From: Desulfobacterales bacterium
GTDB taxonomy: Bacteria; Desulfobacterota; Desulfobacteria; Desulfobacterales; JAFDDL01
Length of the DNA stretch: 64,000 nt
Assembly: GCA_034003325.1 (NCBI GenBank)
Contig: JAVEYW010000004.1
Span: 62,001-126,000 of the forward strand
Direction: 5' to 3'
Within the stretch, counting starts at the first letter, position 1. Each line of letters starts with the position of its first letter. The notes beneath the pieces are model-generated. The model worked only from the letters and a program-made list of their open reading frames with translations, was not told the DNA's origin and did no database searches. Positions 33,859 to 42,454 of this stretch are shown here, piece after piece. A program made the translations under genes and the position numbers.

Positions 33859-35181
33859 TCAACCGCCCAGATAAACCTTCCCCCGGGCCTCTGCCGCCGC
33901 AACCAGCACCTCCACGAGAACATCCACATAATCATACACCCGAGCGCTTTTCTTTCCCGGCGCAGGTCTTAACACGCGTCCCAAATATTGAAGCACTCTT
34001 CCGCTAAAGCGCACCGGCGTGGCAAAAAACAGCGTGCTCAGGTCGGGGCAATCAAACCCCTCTCCGATCAATTGCCCGGTGGCCACCAGCACCGCCACCT
34101 CGCCCGCCGCGATTCTGTCGAGGACGGCCCGCCGCTCCTTAACGCTTAAATTCCCCGTCATCACGGCGGAAGATACGTGGTGCTTGTATTTTAAAAGGGT
34201 GTGCAGCGTTTCAGCGTGAATTTTCCGGTCCGTGAGAATGAGACACACGCCGTCGCGTTGTTCCACCTCATGGGCGACATCCGCGGCAATCAGCCGGTTT
34301 CTTGTGTCATCGCAGGTCAATTCCGAAAGCATGCGGCTGTATTCTTTCACCGGGTCGTGAAAGGGCTTAAACCCGGTTTCCCTGACGATGACATCGGCTT
34401 TGAGCACATGGCCGTCTTTAACGAGCCCTGCCTGTTCGACCTCGTGATGCACATCGCCCAGATGCCAGAAAATAAGCTTTGATAAGTTATCCCGTCGCCA
34501 CGGGGTGGCGCTGAGCCCGAGCATGTACCGGGCATCAAAGGCGGAAAGGGCTTCGGTAAAGGTCCGGCTCGGGGTTCGATGGCATTCATCCACCACGATA
34601 TATCCGCAGCGGGACGCGATTTCTTCAGCGCATTGATAAAGGCTCTGCACCATGGCCACGGTAATGGTATCGCCGATCTTTTTTTTCCCGGCGCCGATCA
34701 ATCCGATTTCATTTTCCGGAATGTTTAAAAACGAAGCGATCCGCGCCATCCACTGAAAGGCCAGATCCTTGGTGTGAACCACGATCACTGCGGGCTGAGC
34801 GCGCCGGGCAATCATGTAAAGGGCGATCACCGTCTTTCCGGACCCCGTGGGCGCGCACAAGGTACCGAATTCTTTTTTGAGCATTGCATTCGCCGCGATT
34901 TTCTGAAACGGCTTTAACGCGCCTGAAAAGGTCATGGCCACCGGGTCCAGCTCCCGGCGTTGATCCTCAAGGGTGTAATCAATGCCCGATTTTTTCAGAT
35001 CCATCATCAGCCGGCGGGTATAACCGCGCGGAAGCATCAGGCCCGTTTTGCCGAAGGTGTCATAAAACCGAAGCGTCTTGGGCGTATTCCGGTTCCATCG
35101 GCCCATGCGTTCGTTTTCAAGCCAGACGGGGTTTGAAAGGGTGAATTGTTCCATCAGTTCCCGGCGGGTTGCATCGGGCAA
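33859..35181 (-). CDS. DEAD/DEAH-box (SF2, SSL2/UvsW-like) helicase
   Basis: 440 residues from a TTG at 35181. ATPase motifs: LCAPTGSGKT (Walker A), VVDECHR (motif II), LSATPWRRD (motif III), VATGQLIGEGFD and QYLGRVLRPAPGK (motifs V/VI). An N-terminal ~90 residues precede the helicase core. No nuclease domain is present. Coding similarity continues upstream of the TTG (VTLTLSNRLKLIG in frame) to an ACG at 35223 that has AGGAG 8 nt before it, so the true start is probably that ACG. It follows a small acidic protein gene. It could be a repair helicase or part of a defence pair. Confidence 0.85.
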   Translation of the reverse strand: MPDATRRELMEQFTLSNPVWLENERMGRWNRNTPKTLRFYDTFGKTGLMLPRGYTRRLMMDLKKSGIDYTLEDQRRELDPVAMTFSGALKPFQKIAANAMLKKEFGTLCAPTGSGKTVIALYMIARRAQPAVIVVHTKDLAFQWMARIASFLNIPENEIGLIGAGKKKIGDTITVAMVQSLYQCAEEIASRCGYIVVDECHRTPSRTFTEALSAFDARYMLGLSATPWRRDNLSKLIFWHLGDVHHEVEQAGLVKDGHVLKADVIVRETGFKPFHDPVKEYSRMLSELTCDDTRNRLIAADVAHEVEQRDGVCLILTDRKIHAETLHTLLKYKHHVSSAVMTGNLSVKERRAVLDRIAAGEVAVLVATGQLIGEGFDCPDLSTLFFATPVRFSGRVLQYLGRVLRPAPGKKSARVYDYVDVLVEVLVAAAEARGKVYLGG

Positions 35182-35238
35182 TCCGATGAGCTTCAGCCGG
35201 TTGGAAAGGGTGAGGGTTACCGTATTGAGCGCTCCTTT

Positions 35239-35703
35239 CTACGTCAAATCGTCTTCCAGACCGTCATCTCCCTCGGCATCCACTTCAATATCAATATCAT
35301 CGTCATCCGAATCCTCATCGCCGATATCATCATCGATCAAATCATTCACGATCTCCGGTTTCATCTTGATAACATCCGGCACCACGGTATCTTCTCCTTC
35401 CCTGTGGGAGAAGGCCTCTCTGTCATCGAACATCAGCTCGATGCGATCCTCCTGATCGGTTTCATAGAGTTGCAGAATACTTTCGGCCATCTTTTGCGCA
35501 TAGATCACTCTCGGGTACATGTTATGGGTTCGAAAGGTCGAAATCAGCTTGTCAACCCCCGCTGAAATGGCGGCGCGAATGGTTGCGCCGCTGTGACTTT
35601 CCTCGCAGATAAGCGAAAAAACCTCCTTTTCAAGCTCGGTATATTCGCTGATGGTCAGGGTTTCCTTCCCGCCGCTTTTGGTCAGAACATATTTTTGCCG
35701 CAT
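35239..35703 (-). CDS. Hypothetical protein with acidic C-terminal tail
   Basis: 154 residues, not recognised. The first ~110 residues are helical (TISEYTELEKEVFSLICEES, ATIRAAISAGVDKLISTFRT, YAQKMAESILQLYE). The last ~35 are almost only Asp/Glu (DDDIGDEDSDDDDIDIEVD), a DNA-mimic-like or chaperone-like tail. The gene ends 16 nt before the ACG start proposed for the helicase and is probably co-transcribed with it, so a functional link is plausible. Start ATG at 35703 follows AAAGGGGG. Confidence 0.6.
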   Translation of the reverse strand: MRQKYVLTKSGGKETLTISEYTELEKEVFSLICEESHSGATIRAAISAGVDKLISTFRTHNMYPRVIYAQKMAESILQLYETDQEDRIELMFDDREAFSHREGEDTVVPDVIKMKPEIVNDLIDDDIGDEDSDDDDIDIEVDAEGDDGLEDDLT

Positions 35704-35790
35704 TTTCCCCCTTTATGTGTGAAATGGGTTGGATGAAGTTTCGCTATTCGTTTAATCGTTATCCGGACCCTGCCCATTGTCAATGGGTAA

Positions 35791-37143
35791 TCAGGAAATG
35801 CCGATCGCCCTTCGAACCGTTTCCGCGATAATTTCACAATATTGCCGGGTAATCGCCTGCGTTGGCCCTTCCACCATCACGCGGCACATGGGTTGCGTGC
35901 CCGAATACCGCACCAGCACACGCCCCTTATCCCCCAATGCCGCCGCCGCTGCTTCAATGGCTTGCTGAATTTCGGGAACCGTTTCGATCGGCGGTTTTTC
36001 CCGAACATCCACGTTTATCAGCACCTGCGGAAATACGGTCATGACCCGGCTTAGTTCCGATAAGGGTTTATTTTTCATCGCCATCACTTCCAGGAGCCGC
36101 AAGCCCGCCAGCAGGCCGTCACCGGTGGTGTGATGATTCAGAAAAATCATGTGGCCCGAATCTTCTCCGCCGAGAGTGGCTCCGGTTTCGCGCATCATTT
36201 CCAGCACATACCGGTCCCCCACCTGCGCCGTGTAATGCGCAATACCGTATGCCTTCATGGCCGCCTTAAAGCCGAGATTACTCATCACCGTGGTCACGAC
36301 CTTGTTCTCTTTCAACAGGCCTTTTTTGGATAAAGCCGTTGCGCAAACCGCCAGAATCTGATCGCCGGTGAGCACCTTTCCCGTCTCATCCACGGCAATG
36401 AGCCGGTCGCCGTCCCCGTCAAAAGCAAGCCCGATATCGGCGCCGGTTTTCAACACGGCTTCGGCAAGCGCCTCCGGATGCTGTGAGCCGCAAGCATCAT
36501 TGATGTTTCGTCCGTCCGGCGAAATAAAGAGCGCGTTCACCTCGGCGCCCAATTGTTCAAACACTCGCGGCGCTGCTTGAAAGGTCGCCCCATTGGCGCA
36601 ATCGATCACGATTTTCATTCCGGCAAGCGTAAACCCGGCCGGCAAGGTACGGATCAGAAAATCCGCATATGCTTGAACCCCTTCGGAACAAATTCGAACC
36701 CGGCCCGTATTTTCGGTTCCGGGCGCAAGCGAGCTGTTCTCGAGAACCGCCGTTTCCAGCTCATGTTCCGCCGCATCGCTCAGTTTAAAGCCATCCGGAC
36801 CGAACACCTTGATGCCGTTGTCAAAATAGGGGTTGTGAGAGGCCGATATCACCACCCCGGCATGGGCCTTGATGGCCTGAATATGATAGGCAACCGCCGG
36901 TGTGGGAATGACGCCATACTGCAAGGCATCGCCGCCGGCCGAGCAGATGCCGGCGGCCAGGGCCGAAGCCAGCATATCTCCGGACAAACGTGTATCCTGA
37001 CCGATCACAATCACCGGTGCATCCGTTTCTTTTTTAAATAAGGTGGCCAGCGCCCGCCCCACGGCCAGCGCCATCTCCGCCGTCACCGGATACGAATTGG
37101 CCACCCCGCGAATGCCGTCCGTGCCGAAAAGTTTTCCCATCAT
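35791..37143 (-). CDS. glmM: Phosphoglucosamine mutase
   Basis: 450 residues. It converts glucosamine-6-phosphate to glucosamine-1-phosphate for UDP-GlcNAc and hence peptidoglycan and LPS. Motifs: KLFGTDGIRGVAN at the start, the phosphoserine loop ISASHNPYFDNGIK (about residue 102), the metal loop AFDGDGDRLIAVD, sugar loop GGEDSGHMIF and phosphate loop RYSGTQPMCRVMVEG. ATG at 37143 is chosen because AAGGA lies upstream and the length matches the family; the frame runs 90 nt further without homology. It is 11 nt after a hexapeptide-repeat protein gene, suggesting joint amino-sugar supply. Confidence 0.95.
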   Translation of the reverse strand: MMGKLFGTDGIRGVANSYPVTAEMALAVGRALATLFKKETDAPVIVIGQDTRLSGDMLASALAAGICSAGGDALQYGVIPTPAVAYHIQAIKAHAGVVISASHNPYFDNGIKVFGPDGFKLSDAAEHELETAVLENSSLAPGTENTGRVRICSEGVQAYADFLIRTLPAGFTLAGMKIVIDCANGATFQAAPRVFEQLGAEVNALFISPDGRNINDACGSQHPEALAEAVLKTGADIGLAFDGDGDRLIAVDETGKVLTGDQILAVCATALSKKGLLKENKVVTTVMSNLGFKAAMKAYGIAHYTAQVGDRYVLEMMRETGATLGGEDSGHMIFLNHHTTGDGLLAGLRLLEVMAMKNKPLSELSRVMTVFPQVLINVDVREKPPIETVPEIQQAIEAAAAALGDKGRVLVRYSGTQPMCRVMVEGPTQAITRQYCEIIAETVRRAIGIS

Positions 37144-37154
37144 TCCGTTTATCC

Positions 37155-38411
37155 TTATGCGGCCTTGAAACCAAAGGCCGGTAACAAAGCAAATGCCGCA
37201 CCGGAATGCGCATCGACCATTCCCTGCAGCCACTGGGTGCCCAGAGAGGCTTCCTCATCGTTGAGACTTTTTATCACGGCAATGTAGTCTTTTCCCTTTT
37301 CTTGAATATGGGATTGAATCACCGAAATAAAGGCGGCTGCTTTTGCAGCATCGCCGGTTTCATTTTTCAGGTTCAAAAAAAGCTGCGACAATTCAGCGCT
37401 TCGCTCATGCAATTGCGCTTTTTGCGCCAATAAGGCGGCCGAAGCGTTTTCACCGGCCTGCTCCCGATAAATGCGGGCCGACTCAGGCAATTTTTGAGCC
37501 AATGCGTCCAGCCGGGTAATCCGCTCCGCGATTCCCATATACACCTTTTCCATCAAACCGCCCCATAAGGCGTCGGGAAACGCGTCGGAAATAAATTCAC
37601 GGCGAACGACCCCATACCAGGCGCGAAGGGCCATCAGATTGGTGATATATAAAATATTATTCTGAACAATGCGCTTGATGCTGCGATAAAAACCGGTCTC
37701 AAAGGGCATATTGCCGCTTCGGCCGATGCCATCGATCAAAAGCCGGTTCGGCCGCAGCTCATCTTTTCGATAAATGCACCCGGCGGCAATCACCGTGCCG
37801 AAAGCGAGCCGGCAAGGGCCTACCAGCCCGCCCTGCCCGCCCAAAAAAACAGGGCGCTGATTTAGCATCACGCCGTCCGGCACATTCCCCATCAAGGAGG
37901 CCGTGGCCTTGTCCTGATTGGGGGTAAAATTAAAATGGACATATGAGCTGCCCACCTCGCTGTGATCCTTGCGGCTCGTGCCGCCCGTCATCAGGCAGTC
38001 ACAAAAATTGATCAGGCTACCGAGCGTCACGAAAGGAAAGAGAATCGTTTGCTTGAGCCCCACCGTATGCGCGCCGGATGCCTCTTCCTCCAGAATCGTG
38101 CCTTCCCGCACCTGCGCGCCGGACCCCATGCCGGATCTTTTCAAAAACACGGCGTCCTTGAAATACCCGCCCTTAAGTTGCACCTCGGGGCCGATCTGGC
38201 AATTTTCAAGGGTCACCGGGGCTTCCCGGCCGAGCTCCGCGCCGGCGCAGATCAGGGTGCCGGCGCCGAAAATCCGGCATCCCGCGTGGAGGATAACCCC
38301 CTCGCCAGAAATACGGTCGGGATCGACTTCCGGCCCGAGCGCAATGCTGTGAGGGGCCTGGATTTTCACGCCTTTTTCCACTAGGGCATGAACACGTTCA
38401 TCGAGTTTCAT
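37155..38411 (-). CDS. Left-handed beta-helix (hexapeptide repeat) protein, GlmU-related
   Basis: 418 residues. The N-terminal ~130 residues have imperfect hexapeptide repeats (GEGVILHAGCRIFGAGTLICAGAELG, LENCQIGPEVQLKGGYFKDAVFL), typical of the left-handed beta-helix acyltransferases and of the GlmU C-terminal domain. Then come HSEVGSSYVHFNFTPNQDKATASLMGN and VFLGGQGGLVGP, a pattern seen in UDP-GlcNAc pyrophosphorylase-related proteins. The C-terminal ~150 residues are helical. No nucleotidyltransferase domain (LAAGxGTRM) is present. Placed directly before glmM, it is probably in amino-sugar metabolism; the activity is not proven. Confidence 0.7.
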   Translation of the reverse strand: MKLDERVHALVEKGVKIQAPHSIALGPEVDPDRISGEGVILHAGCRIFGAGTLICAGAELGREAPVTLENCQIGPEVQLKGGYFKDAVFLKRSGMGSGAQVREGTILEEEASGAHTVGLKQTILFPFVTLGSLINFCDCLMTGGTSRKDHSEVGSSYVHFNFTPNQDKATASLMGNVPDGVMLNQRPVFLGGQGGLVGPCRLAFGTVIAAGCIYRKDELRPNRLLIDGIGRSGNMPFETGFYRSIKRIVQNNILYITNLMALRAWYGVVRREFISDAFPDALWGGLMEKVYMGIAERITRLDALAQKLPESARIYREQAGENASAALLAQKAQLHERSAELSQLFLNLKNETGDAAKAAAFISVIQSHIQEKGKDYIAVIKSLNDEEASLGTQWLQGMVDAHSGAAFALLPAFGFKAA

Positions 38412-38429
38412 AAGTTCTTCTCGGAAAGT

Positions 38430-39314
38430 TTAGTGGTTGATGGAACGTTGATTTGAACGTCTTATCATTAACATGCCGAGGCATTTGCCATAAAAACGAA
38501 GGGCAAGCGCCATAAATACGAAAGGTTTAAAAATGGTTAACGGCCACTTAACATACTTTGCGAAATACCGGTAAGCGCTCAAATGAAACGCCAGCAAAGA
38601 TCGCAGCCGCCTTTTTTCGCTGCTTTTTCCAGCGGCATGCACGATCGACGCCCCCGGATAATACACCACCTGCCAACCGTGCGATTTCATGCGGCGGCAC
38701 CAATCGGCATCTTCCCAGTACATGAAAAAGCGTTCATCCAAAAGGCCGACATCTTCAACCGCTTCCCGCCGGACCACCATGCAGGCGCCGGACACCCAGT
38801 CCACCGGAATGGCGGCAATGTGCTGATCCCCGATGTCGGTCCGCACATTTTTTCGACTTAAGCGATTAGCAGGAAAAAAGCGCGTCAAAAAAGAGGTTCT
38901 GCCGAATAACCCCGTCAACGGTGTCGGGAAGGACCGGGCGGACCCCTGAATCGTGCCGTCTTCATTTAGCACCTTGGGGCCCAATACACCGACCTGCCGA
39001 TTTTCGTTCATGTAAGCATTTACCGAATCGAAAAAATTTTCGCATACAGACGTATCGGGATTCAATATCATAAGATAGGGCGCATCGCTTTGCCGAATGC
39101 CAATATTCACGGCCGCCGCAAACCCCAGATTTTTTTTATTCTTAATGTAAAGCGCATGGGGAAAGGATCGTTCAAGCCGATCTCCGATATCATCCGGACC
39201 GTTTTCGCAGATAATGAGGCGCCCCCCGGCGGAATGGCTTGCTCGACTGATGGACGCAAGGCACTTCAACAACAGGCGCGAACTGTGATAATTTACGATA
39301 ACGGCGTCCATCAT
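38430..39314 (-). CDS. Family 2 glycosyltransferase (rhamnosyltransferase-like)
   Basis: 294 residues. GT-A fold, GT2 family: DAVIVNYHSSRLLLKCLASI, ICENGPDD, NKKNLGFAAAVNIGI, LMILNPDTSV (the DxD-like metal site) and VSGACMVVRREA..GLLDERFFMYWEDADWCRRMKS, which is close to WbbL-type rhamnosyltransferases. It probably adds one sugar to a lipid-linked or O-polysaccharide chain in the cytoplasm. It lies between the secretion genes and the hexapeptide/glmM genes. The ATG at 39314 (MMDAV) may be replaced by the next codon. Confidence 0.88.
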   Translation of the reverse strand: MMDAVIVNYHSSRLLLKCLASISRASHSAGGRLIICENGPDDIGDRLERSFPHALYIKNKKNLGFAAAVNIGIRQSDAPYLMILNPDTSVCENFFDSVNAYMNENRQVGVLGPKVLNEDGTIQGSARSFPTPLTGLFGRTSFLTRFFPANRLSRKNVRTDIGDQHIAAIPVDWVSGACMVVRREAVEDVGLLDERFFMYWEDADWCRRMKSHGWQVVYYPGASIVHAAGKSSEKRRLRSLLAFHLSAYRYFAKYVKWPLTIFKPFVFMALALRFYGKCLGMLMIRRSNQRSINH

Positions 39315-39440
39315 ATGAATAAAAACGACCCGGAAAGTCGATACTGCCCCTGTGGTTGCTTACCCTTGGGCCACACCCTGCCGATAAGCCGATAAAAAAA
39401 ACAGGACAATTGCATCGAAGCGAATGAAATGGCGCCGCGC

Positions 39441-40811
39441 CTAGAATTCCACCTTGTCCAGCGTCAATTGCCTGATGCCCATCGCATAATATAATTGGGC
39501 CAAGGCCGTACGCTGATCCACAACCGATTGCGTCAGCGCGACTTCCGCATTGGTGACCAGGGTTTGCGCGTCGAGAAGCTCCGTGTTGGTACCCAGATCG
39601 GTCCGAAACCGGGTCGAAGCCATATCGTAGGCCTCAATGGCCGCAGACAGCGCCTTTTTGGCTGACACGATTCGCTCGCCTGCGTCCTGAAAAATCATAT
39701 ACCCCGCCGTTACTTCGGTAATAATGGTGTGTTCCAAATCCCTGGCAAGCGCGCGCGCGCGGTAAACCGCCTCGTGCGCTTCCTTGATCGCAAAAAAATC
39801 CCGGCCTCCCGCAAACAGATTTATTTGTACATTAACCCCGACATTCCAATAATTCCGGTCCGTGTCGGTATAATTTTTTTCATCATAATCGATATCGTTC
39901 ATAATATAATCGGTATCCAGGGAAAGCTTGGGATAATAGCGACTGCGATAAAGGGCCACATCTTTTTCCGCCAGCAGCACATTTTTTTCCGCCACGGCGA
40001 CATCCGGGCGCTTGGTCAAAGCGATTTGACCGCATTCTTCGGGTGAATTGGAGAGAAACAGGACCTCCGCGACATAATTGCCCTGATACTCGACCTTGGC
40101 AGCAGCCGGCAAATCCAGCAAAGAATTCAGCCGCACGCCGGCGACACGCAAGGCGTTTTTGGCTTCGATTTTAGCGTGTTCGGCCGCAGCCAGTTCCGCC
40201 TTGATCTGCAACACGGCAAGCCAGGGTTTCATACCCACCCGGCAATAGGCCTCTGCGGATGCCCGTTGCTCTTCCAGACGCGTCACGGCCGACTCGGCCG
40301 AACGCAAATCATCCCGCGCTTTGATCAATTCCAGAAATCGACGCTGAATATCAAAGACCAACTGAAGCTGGGTCAACCGCAAGCGCGCCTCGGCCAGCTC
40401 TTTGCCGATTCGGGCCCGCTGATAGGCCGTTAAATTGTAAAACCCTGAAAACAGTGGGATTGTCAACCGCACAGCAGTGGTTTCATTGCTCTGGTCCAAA
40501 TAATCCAGGTCATATTCCGCCTTGGAGTCATTGGTCAACCGCCGCTTTCCGTAACTTGCATCTATTTGAGGGAAAAAGCCGCTTCGGACCGATTTCACCC
40601 CGGCCTCGGCTCCCGAGAGCGCAAATTCCGCGGCGTGTATTTGCTGGTTATGTGCCAGCCCGTATTCTACGGCCTCGCCAAGGGTCAGCACCCGGGGAAT
40701 CTCACGGGAAACCGTTGTTTCGCCGGCCACCGCCGAACAAACCGGCCCCCCCGTCACCAAGGGAATCAGAAGTGCGAGAATTAAAAACAACACCTTAACC
40801 CGAAAGTTCAT
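39441..40811 (-). CDS. TolC-family outer-membrane channel of a type I secretion system
   Basis: 456 residues. The start at 40811 is chosen because it opens directly on a signal peptide (VKVLFLILALLIPLVTGGPVCSAVA); upstream codons lack homology. The mature protein has the TolC/OEP repeat: LTLGEAVEYGLAHNQQIHAAEF, then LTIPLFSGFYNLTAYQRARIGKELAEARLRL and, in the second half, VNVQINLFAGGRDFFAIKEAHE with TNTELLDAQT. It forms the trimeric outer-membrane exit duct. Together with the HlyD and PrtD-type genes just upstream, it completes a type I system serving the RTX protein at 45871-50175. Confidence 0.9.
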   Translation of the reverse strand: MNFRVKVLFLILALLIPLVTGGPVCSAVAGETTVSREIPRVLTLGEAVEYGLAHNQQIHAAEFALSGAEAGVKSVRSGFFPQIDASYGKRRLTNDSKAEYDLDYLDQSNETTAVRLTIPLFSGFYNLTAYQRARIGKELAEARLRLTQLQLVFDIQRRFLELIKARDDLRSAESAVTRLEEQRASAEAYCRVGMKPWLAVLQIKAELAAAEHAKIEAKNALRVAGVRLNSLLDLPAAAKVEYQGNYVAEVLFLSNSPEECGQIALTKRPDVAVAEKNVLLAEKDVALYRSRYYPKLSLDTDYIMNDIDYDEKNYTDTDRNYWNVGVNVQINLFAGGRDFFAIKEAHEAVYRARALARDLEHTIITEVTAGYMIFQDAGERIVSAKKALSAAIEAYDMASTRFRTDLGTNTELLDAQTLVTNAEVALTQSVVDQRTALAQLYYAMGIRQLTLDKVEF

Positions 40812-40984
40812 GCTTAGCTTACTCCTAAACCGGCAAAGCCGGAAGCTGGGCGGCCAACGACCTTCACCAATGATGCACGCTTTGTCGCGCAGGTTTCTGA
40901 CACAGGATCTGACAGGCTGTCGGTTGGCTGAAAGCAATCTTTCCCGAATCCGCCTTCATTGCCGTGAGCGGACAGCCTCTGTGA

Positions 40985-42328
40985 CTAAGTCTCCCGAAAC
41001 GCATGGTGGATACTGATTGTGAGCGGCTCCAAAATATAATTCATGACCGTGCGCGCTTTGGTGACGATAAACACTTCAGCCGGCATACCCGCGGTCAGCC
41101 GGGAACTATCCCCTATGGCTTCGCGCAAGGAGTCCTTATCCAGATCGATGTGCACCAGGTAGTACGGTATGGCGCCTTGCACGCTTTGGGTGATCAGCCG
41201 ATCGGCCGATATATAAGAGACGCGCCCCTTCACTTTGGGAGTAACCCGTTGCTTAAACGCGGAAAGCATGACGCTGGCTTCCTGGTCAAGCGTCACCTCC
41301 GTAATTTTTCGCACATCCACTTTGGCCGTCACGATCAGGGGATTGTCATGCGGAACAATATCCATCAACGGCTCCCGGGGCGCGATCACGCCCCCGCGGG
41401 AATGAACTTTAAGGTCCATGACCACGCCGGAAACGGGTGCGACAATATCCAATCGTCTGGAGGCGTCCTCCAGCGGCCGAATACGGTCCTCCATTTCAAA
41501 GATGCCGCTCTGAACCTTGCCGAGTTCCTCCACGGCTTGCTGATGATACTGGTTTGCCACTTCCTGAATGCGAAGCTTGAGTTCAGCCACTTGCTGGCGG
41601 TATTTTGCGCTGTCGCCCGCAACCTGGCCTTTTTGCAATTTGTATGTTTCAAGGGTCCGCTCCAACCCCATGATATGGGATTTTTCGATGTAACGCCCCG
41701 CCAAAAGCACCCGCTTGGCCGCCAGTTCTTCGTTCATGGAAGTGATCATGATTTGCAGAGACGCCAGTTGCTGCTCCGCGCTATCGATCTGAACTCGCAA
41801 TTGTTCAATCTGCGCTTCGATCAAACTAATTTGCCCATCCCTGGCAACCCGGCGCGACTGAAAAATCTTTTCTTCGTTGTCCCGCAATTCAGCAATGTTG
41901 GCATCCCGGCTGTGTGCCGTTATCTCACGGGGCCATACAATGCGCGGGTGATTCTCCTTTTCGGCGATTAACCGTTCCCGCCTTATCGTCAACGCATCCT
42001 TCTGCCCGCGGTACATATCGCAGGTGGCGATGATGTTTTCAGCCTCCAATCGGATCAGCACCTGGCCCTTTTCCACCTTCGAGCCTTCCCGCACCAGAAT
42101 TTCCCTGACAATGCCCCCCTCCAGATGTTGAACGGTTTTGCGATTGCTGTCCACCTGAATCTCACCGGGCGCGATCACGGCGCCGTTGATTTTGGCGACG
42201 GACGCCCATCCGCCCAACCCGCCGAAAAAAAGAAAAATCACCAGGACGCCGATCACGATGATTTTACCGGGGCTGATCATATTCAAGTCCCGACCGACAT
42301 TCGAAGTGCTCTTAAAAAAATTACTCAC
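40985..42328 (-). CDS. HlyD/PrtE-family type I secretion membrane fusion protein
   Basis: 447 residues. A short cytoplasmic N-terminus and one membrane helix (GKIIVIGVLVIFLFFGGLGGWASV) precede the lipoyl-like half (GAVIAPGEIQVDSNRKTVQHLEGGIVREILVREGSKVEKGQVLI), the family signature. Long coiled coils run over residues ~110-300, then the second lipoyl half (LDIVAPVSGVVMDLKVHSRGGVI) and the C-terminal beta domain with GMPAEVFI. It bridges the ABC transporter and TolC channel across the periplasm. It lies between the ABC gene (126-nt gap) and the TolC gene. Confidence 0.93.
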   Translation of the reverse strand: MSNFFKSTSNVGRDLNMISPGKIIVIGVLVIFLFFGGLGGWASVAKINGAVIAPGEIQVDSNRKTVQHLEGGIVREILVREGSKVEKGQVLIRLEAENIIATCDMYRGQKDALTIRRERLIAEKENHPRIVWPREITAHSRDANIAELRDNEEKIFQSRRVARDGQISLIEAQIEQLRVQIDSAEQQLASLQIMITSMNEELAAKRVLLAGRYIEKSHIMGLERTLETYKLQKGQVAGDSAKYRQQVAELKLRIQEVANQYHQQAVEELGKVQSGIFEMEDRIRPLEDASRRLDIVAPVSGVVMDLKVHSRGGVIAPREPLMDIVPHDNPLIVTAKVDVRKITEVTLDQEASVMLSAFKQRVTPKVKGRVSYISADRLITQSVQGAIPYYLVHIDLDKDSLREAIGDSSRLTAGMPAEVFIVTKARTVMNYILEPLTISIHHAFRET

Positions 42329-42454
42329 TTGAGATTCCTTTCCTTGCCCATCCGCACGGATGCCATCCCATGGTTTCGGTAATCACACTGAAATTTCAAC
42401 CGGATGGTCTCTTTTACCTTTTTAAAGCCCGCAACCGATTGCCGGCAATTGAAG

